Source of the DNA: Methanosarcina acetivorans C2A
Lineage (GTDB): Archaea > Halobacteriota > Methanosarcinia > Methanosarcinales > Methanosarcinaceae
Length of the DNA stretch: 64,000 nt
Direction: 5' to 3'
NCBI RefSeq assembly: GCF_000007345.1
Contig: NC_003552.1
Coordinates: 3,968,001 to 4,032,000 of the forward strand
Every line of letters starts with the position of its first letter. The first letter of the stretch is position 1. The notes beneath the pieces are model-generated. The model did not search any database. It was not told where the DNA came from and worked only from the letters and a program-made list of their open reading frames with translations. Made by a program: the position numbers and the translations under genes. This document shows, piece by piece, positions 25,372-33,795 of the stretch.

Positions 25372-28173
25372 ATGTCCGAAGCTGTACAGGTGGGGAGTCA
25401 AAATCAACCAAATGCACCTCCACCAAGAGCTACACAACAAACAAACTGGAGTTCCGGTTCTACTGGATATACGCAGCCGCAGCAGTATGAAAACGCGAAC
25501 GAGATTTCAGAAGAAAAAACAGAAGACAGAAATGAAGATAACTTTTTCGAGCAGACAGGCGTAGCTATCAAGTCAGGAGCCTCTTATGTGGTCAATGGTG
25601 TTGAGCAATTTCTTAACCCAGAGAAAACACAATCATTTAGCTTAAATGAACTCATCGCAAAAGGGGAAAATGTAACACCTGAAGAAAAAGCTATACTGGA
25701 AAGTCAAGGGTATACTCTGAAATCCAAATCTACACAAGTCGAAATCGTGAGGGTATATGAAACCAGAACAGTTTCCGGGAAATGGATAAAAAGTGAGTAT
25801 GGATATCCTATTTATGACACTAAAACAAGTTACTGGTGGGAAAAAACAGGAGCAACTGCAACAAATAAGGGCATTTCTTTGGGACCTCTAACCGTATTTT
25901 CTGCAGCATATGAAGCCGGGTATAATTTCGGGAAAAATACTCTAAAACCAACGTTGCAGGACTATGGACTTTACGATCAATCTAGGGCAGCTGTTTACGA
26001 TCTTTACAATAGGTCTCCTGTAAAATATATCCCAGAGCCGGAACTTAACGCAACAATAGACGTGTCCGCCGACACTCTAAGAATTGCTCAAGGTGAAGGG
26101 ATTCCGGTAACTTATGCGGATGGAATTTTCACCATAAACGCCCAGGGGGCAGATTATGATGAATATGCAGCAAGATTAAACGAGATTCAGCTAAACCTGT
26201 TCAATGAGAAAAAAACAGCACTTGAGAATGAATTTAGCATCCAAAAAAGTAAACGGGATGCCTCAATTTTTGGGACCGGTTTAACCTGGGATGAAGGCAT
26301 AAACACCGCTACAGCTTCAGTGCTTCCTAAATCTTGGACTCCGAAGGAGGGAGTTCTTGATTATGCTAACTCAAATCATCCTGGCAGCCAACTTCTAAAA
26401 GGGCTTACTGACGCTTACGGAAATTGGTACAACAAAAAAGTAGCCGTAGCCCCTATTAATGTTCTTACTGAAATCAGCGGAGAGGTTGCGATTGGTGCAG
26501 CTATGGGAGCAGCAATTAAGGGAGGAATGATTGTATTAAGAACCGGAGCTGAAGCCGGGGCAAGTGTTTTAGGTACTGGTGCAGAAGCTGTAGGTGGAAA
26601 CATTGCAGGAAAAGCTCTTGCTCTTGGTGCTAAGGGGTTAAGTTACGGATCCAGAATTGTTGAACCTGCTACTAATGTAATCCTTACAGGGTAAGTAGTT
26701 GAAGACGTAGCAAGTTCAAAATCATATGAAGAGGGATGGGGAAAAGTTGCAGGCCTTGCAGTGGGTGGTATCGGGTTCAAATATGGAGCGGAAAAAGCTG
26801 TAAAAGCTTATGACGTTGCCAGAACTCACGGAATGTCTGAAATACCTATAACTGAGATAGTAGATTCTAAAGTCCTATCAGGAGAAAATACATTTCCATT
26901 AATTGAAAGAGATTCAACTCCAAAAGGTGTTATTGAATCGTTTAAAACACCTGAAGGAGTCTCAAAAGGTTATCATGCAACTCCAGCAGAATTTAAAGAC
27001 GTTACAGCGACTCCAGATAGTGTTACCAGGTATTCAGATATGCCGGGGTTGTACGTGTCACCTGAACAAAGTGGTCCTTCTGTTCACTTTACAAGAGTTT
27101 CACAAGTTGGAAGCCCTTATAAAAGTCTCGCTGAGGGTATAAAACAGACAGGGCAAGGAATTATTAACATTAATCCTTCGGAAGTAAAAGCTGGTGTAAG
27201 TAAAACAGTATCCTCTGTAGTTGGAGGTTCTGAGCCTTTAAAACCTGCAATCATGCATGTTGAACTATCAAAGGGAGTTGAAAGGCTCCCAGAAACGGCG
27301 AGACATAATTATGATGTAGCTACGGAAATGTTCCGTGAAAATGCCGGCTCTGGTAAAACATTTCTTACTCCGGTTTTGGAACGTAGCTTAAAAGCTGGAG
27401 GCAGTCCGGAAGCCGAGGCCGTGATAACACCAAAAACAAAACTTGTTCGGACAGGAGCTGAAGGATATATAAGTTTCAAAGGAAGACGGATTCCTGTATT
27501 ATCGTATGTGACTGAAGCAACGAAATCCGCTCCTGAAAAAGCTAATATGATTGATAAGGCAAAAGTCATAGAAGCTAAGGATTTAAAATCTAGCTATTCC
27601 TATGGAGCAATTGAAAACAAAGGTATACTTTCAGATGTTGGGTACATATCACCAGTTAAACAGGTTAGCCCAGGTTCAATTTCTCCAAGTTCACTCGAGT
27701 CACTTCCTTCAAGTTCGATCAGGCCAAGTTCACTTGAGTCTATTCCTACGAGTTCGATCAAGCCAAGTTCAATTTCTCCAAGTTCACTCGAGTCACTTCC
27801 TTCAAGTTCGATCAGGCCAGGTTCAATTTCTCCAAGTTCTATCAATACAAGTTCTATCAGACCAAGTTCTATTATAAGCGGAGTAGGAAGTGATGGTGGA
27901 GGGGGAAGTGATGGTGGAGGAGGAAGTGATAGTGGAGGAGGAAGTGATAGATCATTGAGTCATATAATTCCCCCAGGTCCTAGGCCAATTTTCAAAATAG
28001 ATAGATTTGGAAATGATAAAAAAGACGAGTATAAACCTAAAAAATTTGTCACTCCTGGTATTTCCGGTACAATGAAAAAAGGATATCTGAGAAATCAGTT
28101 CGGTTCCCTGGAAGGAGTTGCAAAAAAAGTATCTGGGGATAAAATAGGATTCAAGAAAATAAAAATAAGGTGA
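25372..28173 (+). CDS. Very large repeat-rich element protein, interrupted by in-frame TAA
   Basis: A single reading frame of 934 codons, except for TAA at 26692-26694. Both sides are in the same frame and continue smoothly ('ATNVILTG' stop 'VVEDVASSK'). The N-terminal half (442 residues) has a Gln/Pro-rich start and an Ala/Gly-rich amphipathic region before the stop. The second half holds about ten 'S-S-x-S-x-x-P-S-S' units (27675-27865), a Gly-rich linker of 'GGGGSD' units (27890-27950), and a conserved-looking basic end ('RNQFGSLEGVAKKV'). ATG 25372 follows GGAAGGTGA. It could be a disrupted virion protein or one made long by occasional read-through. TAA is not the pyrrolysine codon of Methanosarcina (that is TAG). 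Confidence 0.7.
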
Positions 28174-28182
28174 GGTGTCTCT

Positions 28183-28563
28183 ATGCCTCTTCCTTCTGTT
28201 CGGGCCTATGCATTGACTATGTTAGTGATCCAGGTCAGTCTGGCGTTCGTTGATATGACAGGGATCTACCAGGTTCATATTTCAATAGCAGGTGTTTCAA
28301 CATCGGATTTTTTAGAGGATATGGAATCTGACCTTTCTAGCCTGGTTGATAACCTTACCAACCCTGGGGTGATAGAGTACATATCAGCGTTTTATCTGGT
28401 GATCTTTCTTGCTGTAAAAATAGTTCTTGCTTTTCTGGTTTTTGTTTTTGCAGGCTTTGGTATGGTCTTTGCAGCAATAGGGTTTCCGAGTTATATCTAT
28501 ATGCCTTTGCAAATCATTATAGATGCAGTGGTTTTATATGACTTTGCGCAATGGAAAATGTAA
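28183..28563 (+). CDS. Membrane protein, unrecognised
   Basis: 126 residues with hydrophobic segments at 10-25, 65-95 and 97-118 ('YLVIFLAVKIVLAFLVFVFAGFGMVFAAIGF') and an acidic loop. ATG with GAGGTGT upstream, 9 nt after the repeat-rich gene. Possible holin- or scaffold-like role, inferred only from size and context. Confidence 0.62.
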   Translation: MPLPSVRAYALTMLVIQVSLAFVDMTGIYQVHISIAGVSTSDFLEDMESDLSSLVDNLTNPGVIEYISAFYLVIFLAVKIVLAFLVFVFAGFGMVFAAIGFPSYIYMPLQIIIDAVVLYDFAQWKM

Positions 28564-28597
28564 AGTATATATGTGGTACATAATACATATACTACTT

Positions 28598-28762
28598 ATG
28601 TCAAGTATTTACTTAGATAAAGAATCTATCAAACTGCTTGACTCTGTAACTGGACCGTTCAAACAGTTTAAAAGTAATTCTGAAGCTGTAAGACATGCTA
28701 TAAAAGAGACGTATGGAGTTTCTCAAAATGAACCTAACCGAAGAATTAAAAGCAAGAGATAA
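28598..28762 (+). CDS. Ribbon-helix-helix DNA-binding protein
   Basis: 54 residues from ATG 28598: 'SSIYLDKESIKLLDSVTG' (strand plus helix) and 'SEAVRHAIKETYGV' (second helix) give the CopG/MetJ-type ribbon-helix-helix layout. It would bind DNA as a dimer. A longer in-frame opening to 28523 overlaps the previous gene and adds unlikely residues. It is a candidate regulator of the element's own divergent promoter, which carries a palindrome. Confidence 0.62.
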   Translation: MSSIYLDKESIKLLDSVTGPFKQFKSNSEAVRHAIKETYGVSQNEPNRRIKSKR

Positions 28763-28961
28763 AACAATGCTTATACTCACGTTTTTTGCATTCGCTGGAT
28801 TTGTAATAATGAAGGTATCTGCCGGATTCGACACAGGTGTATATATCGGTCTTGGATTGACCCTCGCTTCCGCAGGGTTGGCAGTTATTCACAGGACGAA
28901 AAATAGAAAAGTGAAAGCTGACCCTCAGCAAAGTGATGTAAAGCCAGTGAAAATTAGCTAA
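28728..28961 (+). CDS. Two-helix small membrane protein
   Basis: 77 residues from ATG 28728 (or 82 from 28713), overlapping the end of the ribbon-helix-helix gene. Two hydrophobic helices ('TMLILTFFAFAGFVIM' and 'VYIGLGLTLASAGLAVI') and a basic, Gln/Lys-rich tail. Last gene of the element. Function unknown. Confidence 0.6.
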   Translation: MNLTEELKARDKTMLILTFFAFAGFVIMKVSAGFDTGVYIGLGLTLASAGLAVIHRTKNRKVKADPQQSDVKPVKIS

Positions 28962-29411
28962 TACCATGATGAATGAGGGATGATTCATAAAACTCAATTA
29001 TAAATCCCTAAGCCAAGCTGCTTTCGCATGGTGTACCTGTTTTATGTAAAACGGGACCGATCCCAAGTATTTAAAAATAGCACTTTACCTGTGGGATATA
29101 GGAATTCCTTTTTTGTGTGTCTGTTTAGTTGTATTTATTCTAACTTCTCCCTTCAGGAGGGAATATGACACATATCATCAATAAAATGGCCATAGAGAAA
29201 AGAAAGCCAATAAAACATAAGTTGTTTAATTTTTCAAATATGTTTGCTTACTCCACGGTTCCATTTTTTTAAAGAGTTAACCGAAAAGAAGGAATTTCAA
29301 GGCTTTGTTTCTTATCACCTCTGCAGACACAAAAGGAAACAATTCGGTTTTAAATAATCGTTTCCAGGATTTCGTTCGGATTTATAAGCATGAAAAAAAC
29401 CTCCTCACAGC
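28962..29411. other. Intergenic, right flank of the integrated element
   Basis: No gene and no tRNA-like cloverleaf seen. An inverted-repeat-like 'acctgttttatgtaaaacgg' lies near 29035-29054. I could not find a direct repeat matching the left side (17300-18200) that would mark attachment sites. Confidence 0.45.
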
Positions 29412-29690
29412 TCAGATCCTGTGCATGAAACGGAAAACATCCTCATGCTGCACCTTGACCTCGACTCCAAGGCTCTTTCCTTCGGCGTCCATAGCGTGCT
29501 GGAAAGCTGCAAGGTCAAAGTTTTCCTTTGGGGCTTCTGCTAGCATGATCATGGTAAAGATGCCCTGCATAATAGTCTGGCTGATATCGACAATATTTAC
29601 ATTGTAACTGGCCATAACCGTGGTAATTCTGGCAACAATTCCTACCCTGTCGCTGCCAATAACCGTGATAATGAAACGGCTTGATGTCAT
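29412..29690 (-). CDS. ACT-domain protein, UPF0237 family
   Basis: 92 residues forming a single double-ACT-type unit: 'IITVIGSDRVGIVARIT' is the glycine-containing ligand loop, and 'VNIVDISQTIMQGIFTMIML' the following strands. The UPF0237 family is a small stand-alone ACT protein found in archaea and bacteria, presumably sensing a small ligand such as an amino acid. No enzymatic domain. The start is supported by GGAGATATTTC before the ATG. Monocistronic. Confidence 0.88.
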   Translation of the reverse strand: MTSSRFIITVIGSDRVGIVARITTVMASYNVNIVDISQTIMQGIFTMIMLAEAPKENFDLAAFQHAMDAEGKSLGVEVKVQHEDVFRFMHRI

Positions 29691-30153
29691 GAAATATCTC
29701 CTGTTGATCCTGCCTTTATTTGCAGGTTTATAATGAAAGCTATAAACAAAGAATTTTGTCCGGATTGAAGACCCGATAGATAATAACTATCCCTGGAAAT
29801 CTTCTTTATATCCCTAAACCGGCTTTAATAGTTAAGCTTTTTTGCCACGATGAGATAAAAAATCAGTCACTGAAACAAATAGTCTATAATATAGACAGTT
29901 GAATTCAAAAACGATGTTTTGACTTTAGATTGCCTGTAAAGATGCCTGCAAATATCCTGGGAATATGAATGAGGAGGAAGGTTCTCCGCTTTCCAGGATA
30001 AATTGGAAACAATTGTTTAGTTAAAGTTCTCTTAAGAGCTCTTTGACTGCCTGGAGTAATAAATATGCAAAGATTTTTATGTTTGGATTTTTATTATTAT
30101 ATATAAATTATAAAAGGGGTTGTTAATCGGGTATCAATTTTGGGGACTACTAT

Positions 30154-30543
30154 ATGGGGAGAGATACACCAACCGAAGAAAAAAGCTCTATGGCACCTAA
30201 AGGCGGGAACATAACTTTTGAAAAATGTACGGATTTTGCAGTTCCTTACGTGTGGGAAAACATTAGTAGATGTAGGTGCCCGGAGTGTCCGGTCCAGGCT
30301 GACAGTCGGTGCGCACAGGATAAAATTAAAAGTTCAAGAAAAGCAATGGAATATATGCCTGCAGGAGACGTCCCGTATCCAGAGTATATCCCGGGTGTAT
30401 TTTGCTCGGAAGGTAAGTCCCTATGTAAGGACCTTAACTTTGACAGACAATACATTTGTGATTCATGTGATGTCTGGAAAGAGTATGGTCTCAAAGATGC
30501 GGATCCGAATAACCACTTCTGCCAGCAAGGCAGATCAACTTAA
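30154..30543 (+). CDS. DUF2769 cysteine-rich protein
   Basis: 129 residues with a regular Cys pattern ('CRCPECPVQADSRCAQ', 'GVFCSEGKSLC', 'YICDSCDVWKEYGL', 'HFCQQG') typical of DUF2769, common in Methanosarcina. The paired cysteines probably bind Zn or Fe-S; function unknown. Preceded by an AT-rich promoter ('attattatatataaatt' near 30092-30107). Another family member lies at 31767. Confidence 0.8.
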   Translation: MGRDTPTEEKSSMAPKGGNITFEKCTDFAVPYVWENISRCRCPECPVQADSRCAQDKIKSSRKAMEYMPAGDVPYPEYIPGVFCSEGKSLCKDLNFDRQYICDSCDVWKEYGLKDADPNNHFCQQGRST

Positions 30544-30707
30544 TTTATTAAGAACAGTAAATCCTGGCTAATACTTTACTATTACTCAAATGACGTTAAT
30601 ATACTGATATTTTTGTAAAGGGGGGAATAATTATAATTTCGGTTGTCGGTTTTGGGAAATAAAACAATACAGGTTAACCTGCAAGCCTCTGAAAGTTGAT
30701 CTTCGGA

Positions 30708-31217
30708 TCAGGGCTCTGACCCAAAACAGAGCTGAATTATCTTCCCCGCAATTCTCTGAACATTTTCCTTTCCTTTAAGTCTTATTGAAAAGTCGGCATA
30801 CTTCTTATACAAGACCAGCCTCTCTTCAAAAAGCTCTTTAAGGCTCCTGTCCCTGAGCCCTACTATACCTCTCTTTCTTGCGTTAGGGATCCTTCTTACG
30901 ATGCTTCTGAAAGGAGCGTCCAGAAAGACTATCTTCGAGATTTTTTTCAGGTGCTCCATGGCTTTTTCGGAATAAACCACGCTCCCTCCGGGAGAGATAA
31001 TACAGTTGTCCATCTGCTCAAGTTCCAGAATAGCTTCTTCTTCATACCGGATCAAAGCCGAATCCCCCTGTTTATCAATCAGAGCCTGGAGGGGCATACC
31101 TGTCCTTTTCGTAATAATCCCGTCAACGTCAATAAAGGTATAATTCAAGCGTTTTGCAAGTGCCTTGCCTATAGTACTCTTCCCCGCTCCTGCCATACCA
31201 ATTAAAGTTATATTCAT
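30708..31217 (-). CDS. Shikimate-kinase-like P-loop kinase (AroK type)
   Basis: 169 residues. Walker A 'GMAGAGKST' (7-15), 'FIDVDGIITKRTG' (shikimate-kinase-like Asp), a 'ISPGGSVVYSE' segment where shikimate kinases have GGG, and an Arg-rich lid ('RRIPNARKRG...LRDRS'). The fold and layout match AroK, which phosphorylates shikimate. Methanogens are known to use a GHMP-type shikimate kinase, and the third Gly of the GGG motif is Ser here, so the real substrate may differ. Monocistronic. Confident of fold, not of substrate. Confidence 0.78.
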   Translation of the reverse strand: MNITLIGMAGAGKSTIGKALAKRLNYTFIDVDGIITKRTGMPLQALIDKQGDSALIRYEEEAILELEQMDNCIISPGGSVVYSEKAMEHLKKISKIVFLDAPFRSIVRRIPNARKRGIVGLRDRSLKELFEERLVLYKKYADFSIRLKGKENVQRIAGKIIQLCFGSEP

Positions 31218-31766
31218 AGGACCCGCTTCCTTAATCCAAAAAAAAACAGGGAAGCTCCTGCCCGAGAATTCCCTGCATAACTCCCTGTATAATAGGAAGT
31301 TTACGGGACAAAATATAATCTCCTGATATATAAAGGGTACAACATCAGCATTTTCATGGAAAGGATAAAAATTCCGGAAAAGAACTTAAATTTTCAGGAA
31401 AAGCCGTGAATTTTCAGGACAACTGCACATAATTTTCACAGCAGTTTACCTGAAAACAAAAAATCCGGAAAGCCGAAAAACCTCCGGTGAAAAAAACCTG
31501 TTTTCCGAAATGGTAATTCAGTTCGATCAACAGGCTGAAATTTGAATTTGCTGCAAAACCGCAAACTGCTCAGAGTTATAGGCATTAAGCTCCCAATCAT
31601 AATAAAATAGAACATTAGAAACCGTGCAGAATATCAAAAAAGGATGGGGCACTGGAAAAAGGCGGAATATCAGAAAAAAAATATGACGCTGGAAAAAAGA
31701 ATGAACGCTGAAAGGGCAGGGGATCGAAAAAAAGGACTAGAGGAACGGGAGAAAGGGGAAAGGAAA
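31218..31766. other. Intergenic, A/G-rich near its right end
   Basis: No gene supported. 31380-31430 has repeated 'attttcagga' words. 31640-31760 is a purine-rich stretch that can be translated as a Lys/Glu-rich extension of the next gene, but the better start of that gene is at 31767. Confidence 0.45.
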
Positions 31767-32027
31767 ATGAACTACAGGGAAATGAGCCACGAAGAAATAG
31801 AGGGAACCAGAATACAGATCCAGGAGCTCTGTATCTGTAAATCATGCCTTACATGGGATCCTTGTGCAGAGAAAATTGGATTCTGCTTCCCTGCAGTCGG
31901 AAAAAACAGGTGCATCAAAAAAGATAAGGGATGCATTTGCGGGCAGTGCCAGGCTGCGGCAAAATTCAGGCTCAATCAGGATTATTATTGCATTATAGGG
32001 CCGCAAAAAGAGAAATGGGAACTTTGA
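31767..32027 (+). CDS. DUF2769 cysteine-rich protein, second copy
   Basis: 86 residues from ATG 31767 (GGGGA about 9 nt upstream). Cysteine pairs 'CICKSCLTWDPC', 'FCFPAVGKNRCIKKDKGCIC' and 'CQ...YYCIIG' follow the DUF2769 pattern, and an N-terminal 'YREMSHEEIEG' helix precedes them. Metal-binding is likely; function unknown. The longer opening to 31644 adds a low-complexity basic stretch with no site. Confidence 0.75.
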   Translation: MNYREMSHEEIEGTRIQIQELCICKSCLTWDPCAEKIGFCFPAVGKNRCIKKDKGCICGQCQAAAKFRLNQDYYCIIGPQKEKWEL

Positions 32028-32121
32028 AGAAATAAGAATCGAAAAAAGCATTCAAAAAGGAGAAGGACAGAAAAAATAAATGTCTAAAAAAGATTTGTAA
32101 AAAATGGAGTATTAAGGAAGC

Positions 32122-32535
32122 TTATTTTCTCAGATGCTGTTCCTTTTTACTCACGGAAGGATTGAGGGAGTTTAGGCTGTAGATGCATTTTTCAACCTCT
32201 TCTGAGGAGTGCAGAAGGGCGTATATGTATTCCGAAAGGACAAAACTGCTGCCAGAGATATAATGCCTGAATAGGGTCCAGGTTGTCAACTTATCCACCT
32301 GTTCCAGGGAAATAATCGCAAGGTACATGAGAACCCGGATGAGGAACACAAGATGGAGTACAAGCATTTTGACCCAGGGGCTGTCCGAACTGATAGCCAT
32401 CCCGCAGATCCAGTTGCAGAGTTTCAGGGAATGCGAGAGCATCCGGATTTTATAAAAGTGTAAAAAAATAGCCAGGACTATCAGAAGAAATACAGATCCA
32501 ACTAATAAATCCATTTCCTGTACTGTCAAGTCCAT
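32122..32535 (-). CDS. Hypothetical membrane protein
   Basis: 137 residues with helices at about 10-28 ('LVGSVFLLIVLAIFLHFY') and 55-78 ('MLVLHLVFLIRVLMYLAIISL') and a polar C-terminus with several Ser/Glu/Lys. No family recognised. Length and membrane segments argue for a real gene, but there is no strong ribosome-binding site and no conserved motif. Confidence 0.5.
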   Translation of the reverse strand: MDLTVQEMDLLVGSVFLLIVLAIFLHFYKIRMLSHSLKLCNWICGMAISSDSPWVKMLVLHLVFLIRVLMYLAIISLEQVDKLTTWTLFRHYISGSSFVLSEYIYALLHSSEEVEKCIYSLNSLNPSVSKKEQHLRK

Positions 32536-33182
32536 ATGTCCATTATCCTTACTTCCCGCTATTATTTTAATTTATTCTTTTTTATGGCCCGGTTTTCAAT
32601 TAAAATAAGTCAGAAGTTTGCTGAAAACAGGTTCAGGCTCATACCTTTCTATTTAAAGCTCACTCCATAAGGTCTACCAGAAAAAGAGTCAGGGAAACAA
32701 GCAGGAGTAAGGAAAACGGAGGGAAAATAAAGAAAAGCAGAGAGGAATAAAGAAAAGGAGAAGGAAAAAAACAGAAGACAGGTAAAGAATACAAGAAAAA
32801 GACAGGGAGGAAAAAACAAGAGGAGAATACAAAACAAGAAAACGGGATAGAAAAACGGCAGGGATGCCCGACAAATAAAGTGTCTGACAGGAAAAGTTTG
32901 TCTACATGCACCCCTTAACCGGACCTTACCTCAATATTCCGGAACCGTTATTGGATCGTACCTGTCAGCCCCTTCTGGCAAGAACGAAAACGGGAAAACC
33001 GGATACTGCTATTAGCAGGAGGACTGGTCTGCCTATGACATCCATCCTATGCGGAACTTCTATTTAATACTTATCTTAAAATTCGTAATAATAGACGAGA
33101 TCGCACCTAATTAAAGACTTTTAACTCTCAGAGACCCCTCTATTTTCGAAAAAGATCAGAGAGTGAAAATCTATCGCCAGGC
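32536..33182. other. Intergenic containing a purine-rich tract
   Basis: No gene. 32677-32865 is an almost unbroken purine run (A/G) on the + strand, so the minus strand is nearly all pyrimidine. Minus-strand reading frames here are artefacts of that composition (Phe/Ser/Leu-rich). It lies between the 3' end of the Trm56 gene and the membrane-protein gene. Confidence 0.7.
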
Positions 33183-33716
33183 TTATTCTCTAATATTTTC
33201 GATTACATGTTTGCCCCTTTCAGCGGGAACAATTGTCAGTTCAGCTCCTGGAAACTCTTTTTCAAGTGGCTCGCCCTCAGCAATCCTGTCCATTGTGATT
33301 GCAACTGCAGCAACTTCGGAATGAGGTTGGCTGCCTACAGCTACGTTCCAGTTCGCAAGCTGGTAAATTTCGGGAGGGACTTTTTCTGCACCTACGACGA
33401 TCATGAGCTTTTTGCACTTTTTAAGTTCCCCAGTCACATCCGGCAGGTTAACCCCGTACATGGAAAGGTGGCAGACTTTTCCGCCTTCTTCTTTCCAGGC
33501 TCGGATTTCCTGCTTGAAGTTGACGTTATTTTTAATGTAAAAATCTCCACCCCAGCGCCGGACCACATCTTCAAGGCTATGCACTATCCCCTGGTCATCA
33601 GAAGCAAGAAGCATGCCTTCAGCTCCAAGCATCCTGGCGGTCAAACCAACATGAGTGGTAATCCTTTTATCCCTTTCAGGGCGATGCCCAAGGCGCAGTA
33701 ATACAATCCTCTTCAT
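33183..33716 (-). CDS. trm56: tRNA (cytidine(56)-2'-O)-methyltransferase Trm56
   Basis: 177 residues of the COG1303 SPOUT-class family: 'VLLRLGHRPERDKRITTHV' (N-terminal motif), 'MIVVGAEKVPPEIYQLANWN' and 'VGSQPHSEVAAVAITMDRI' (C-terminal knot that binds S-adenosylmethionine). Known role: 2'-O-methylation of C56 in the T-loop of archaeal tRNAs. Full length. It lies 79 nt downstream of the AMP phosphorylase gene on the same strand and may share its transcript. Confidence 0.9.
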   Translation of the reverse strand: MKRIVLLRLGHRPERDKRITTHVGLTARMLGAEGMLLASDDQGIVHSLEDVVRRWGGDFYIKNNVNFKQEIRAWKEEGGKVCHLSMYGVNLPDVTGELKKCKKLMIVVGAEKVPPEIYQLANWNVAVGSQPHSEVAAVAITMDRIAEGEPLEKEFPGAELTIVPAERGKHVIENIRE

Positions 33717-33795
33717 GCCGGCTAAAACCCTTACAAGGTATTAAAGGGTTTCATTGAAGTTTCATTGAAAAAAGAAGAAAAAGGAAATATGGGTC

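Noticed and set aside
26692-26694. Pyrrolysine read-through in the giant element gene
   Set aside because: The codon is TAA; pyrrolysine in Methanosarcina uses TAG.
28962-29280. tRNA or att site at the right end of the element
   Set aside because: No cloverleaf could be drawn and no direct repeat with the left flank was found.
32649-32911. Minus-strand Phe/Ser/Leu-rich reading frames
   Set aside because: They are artefacts of the polypurine tract and all three frames look alike.
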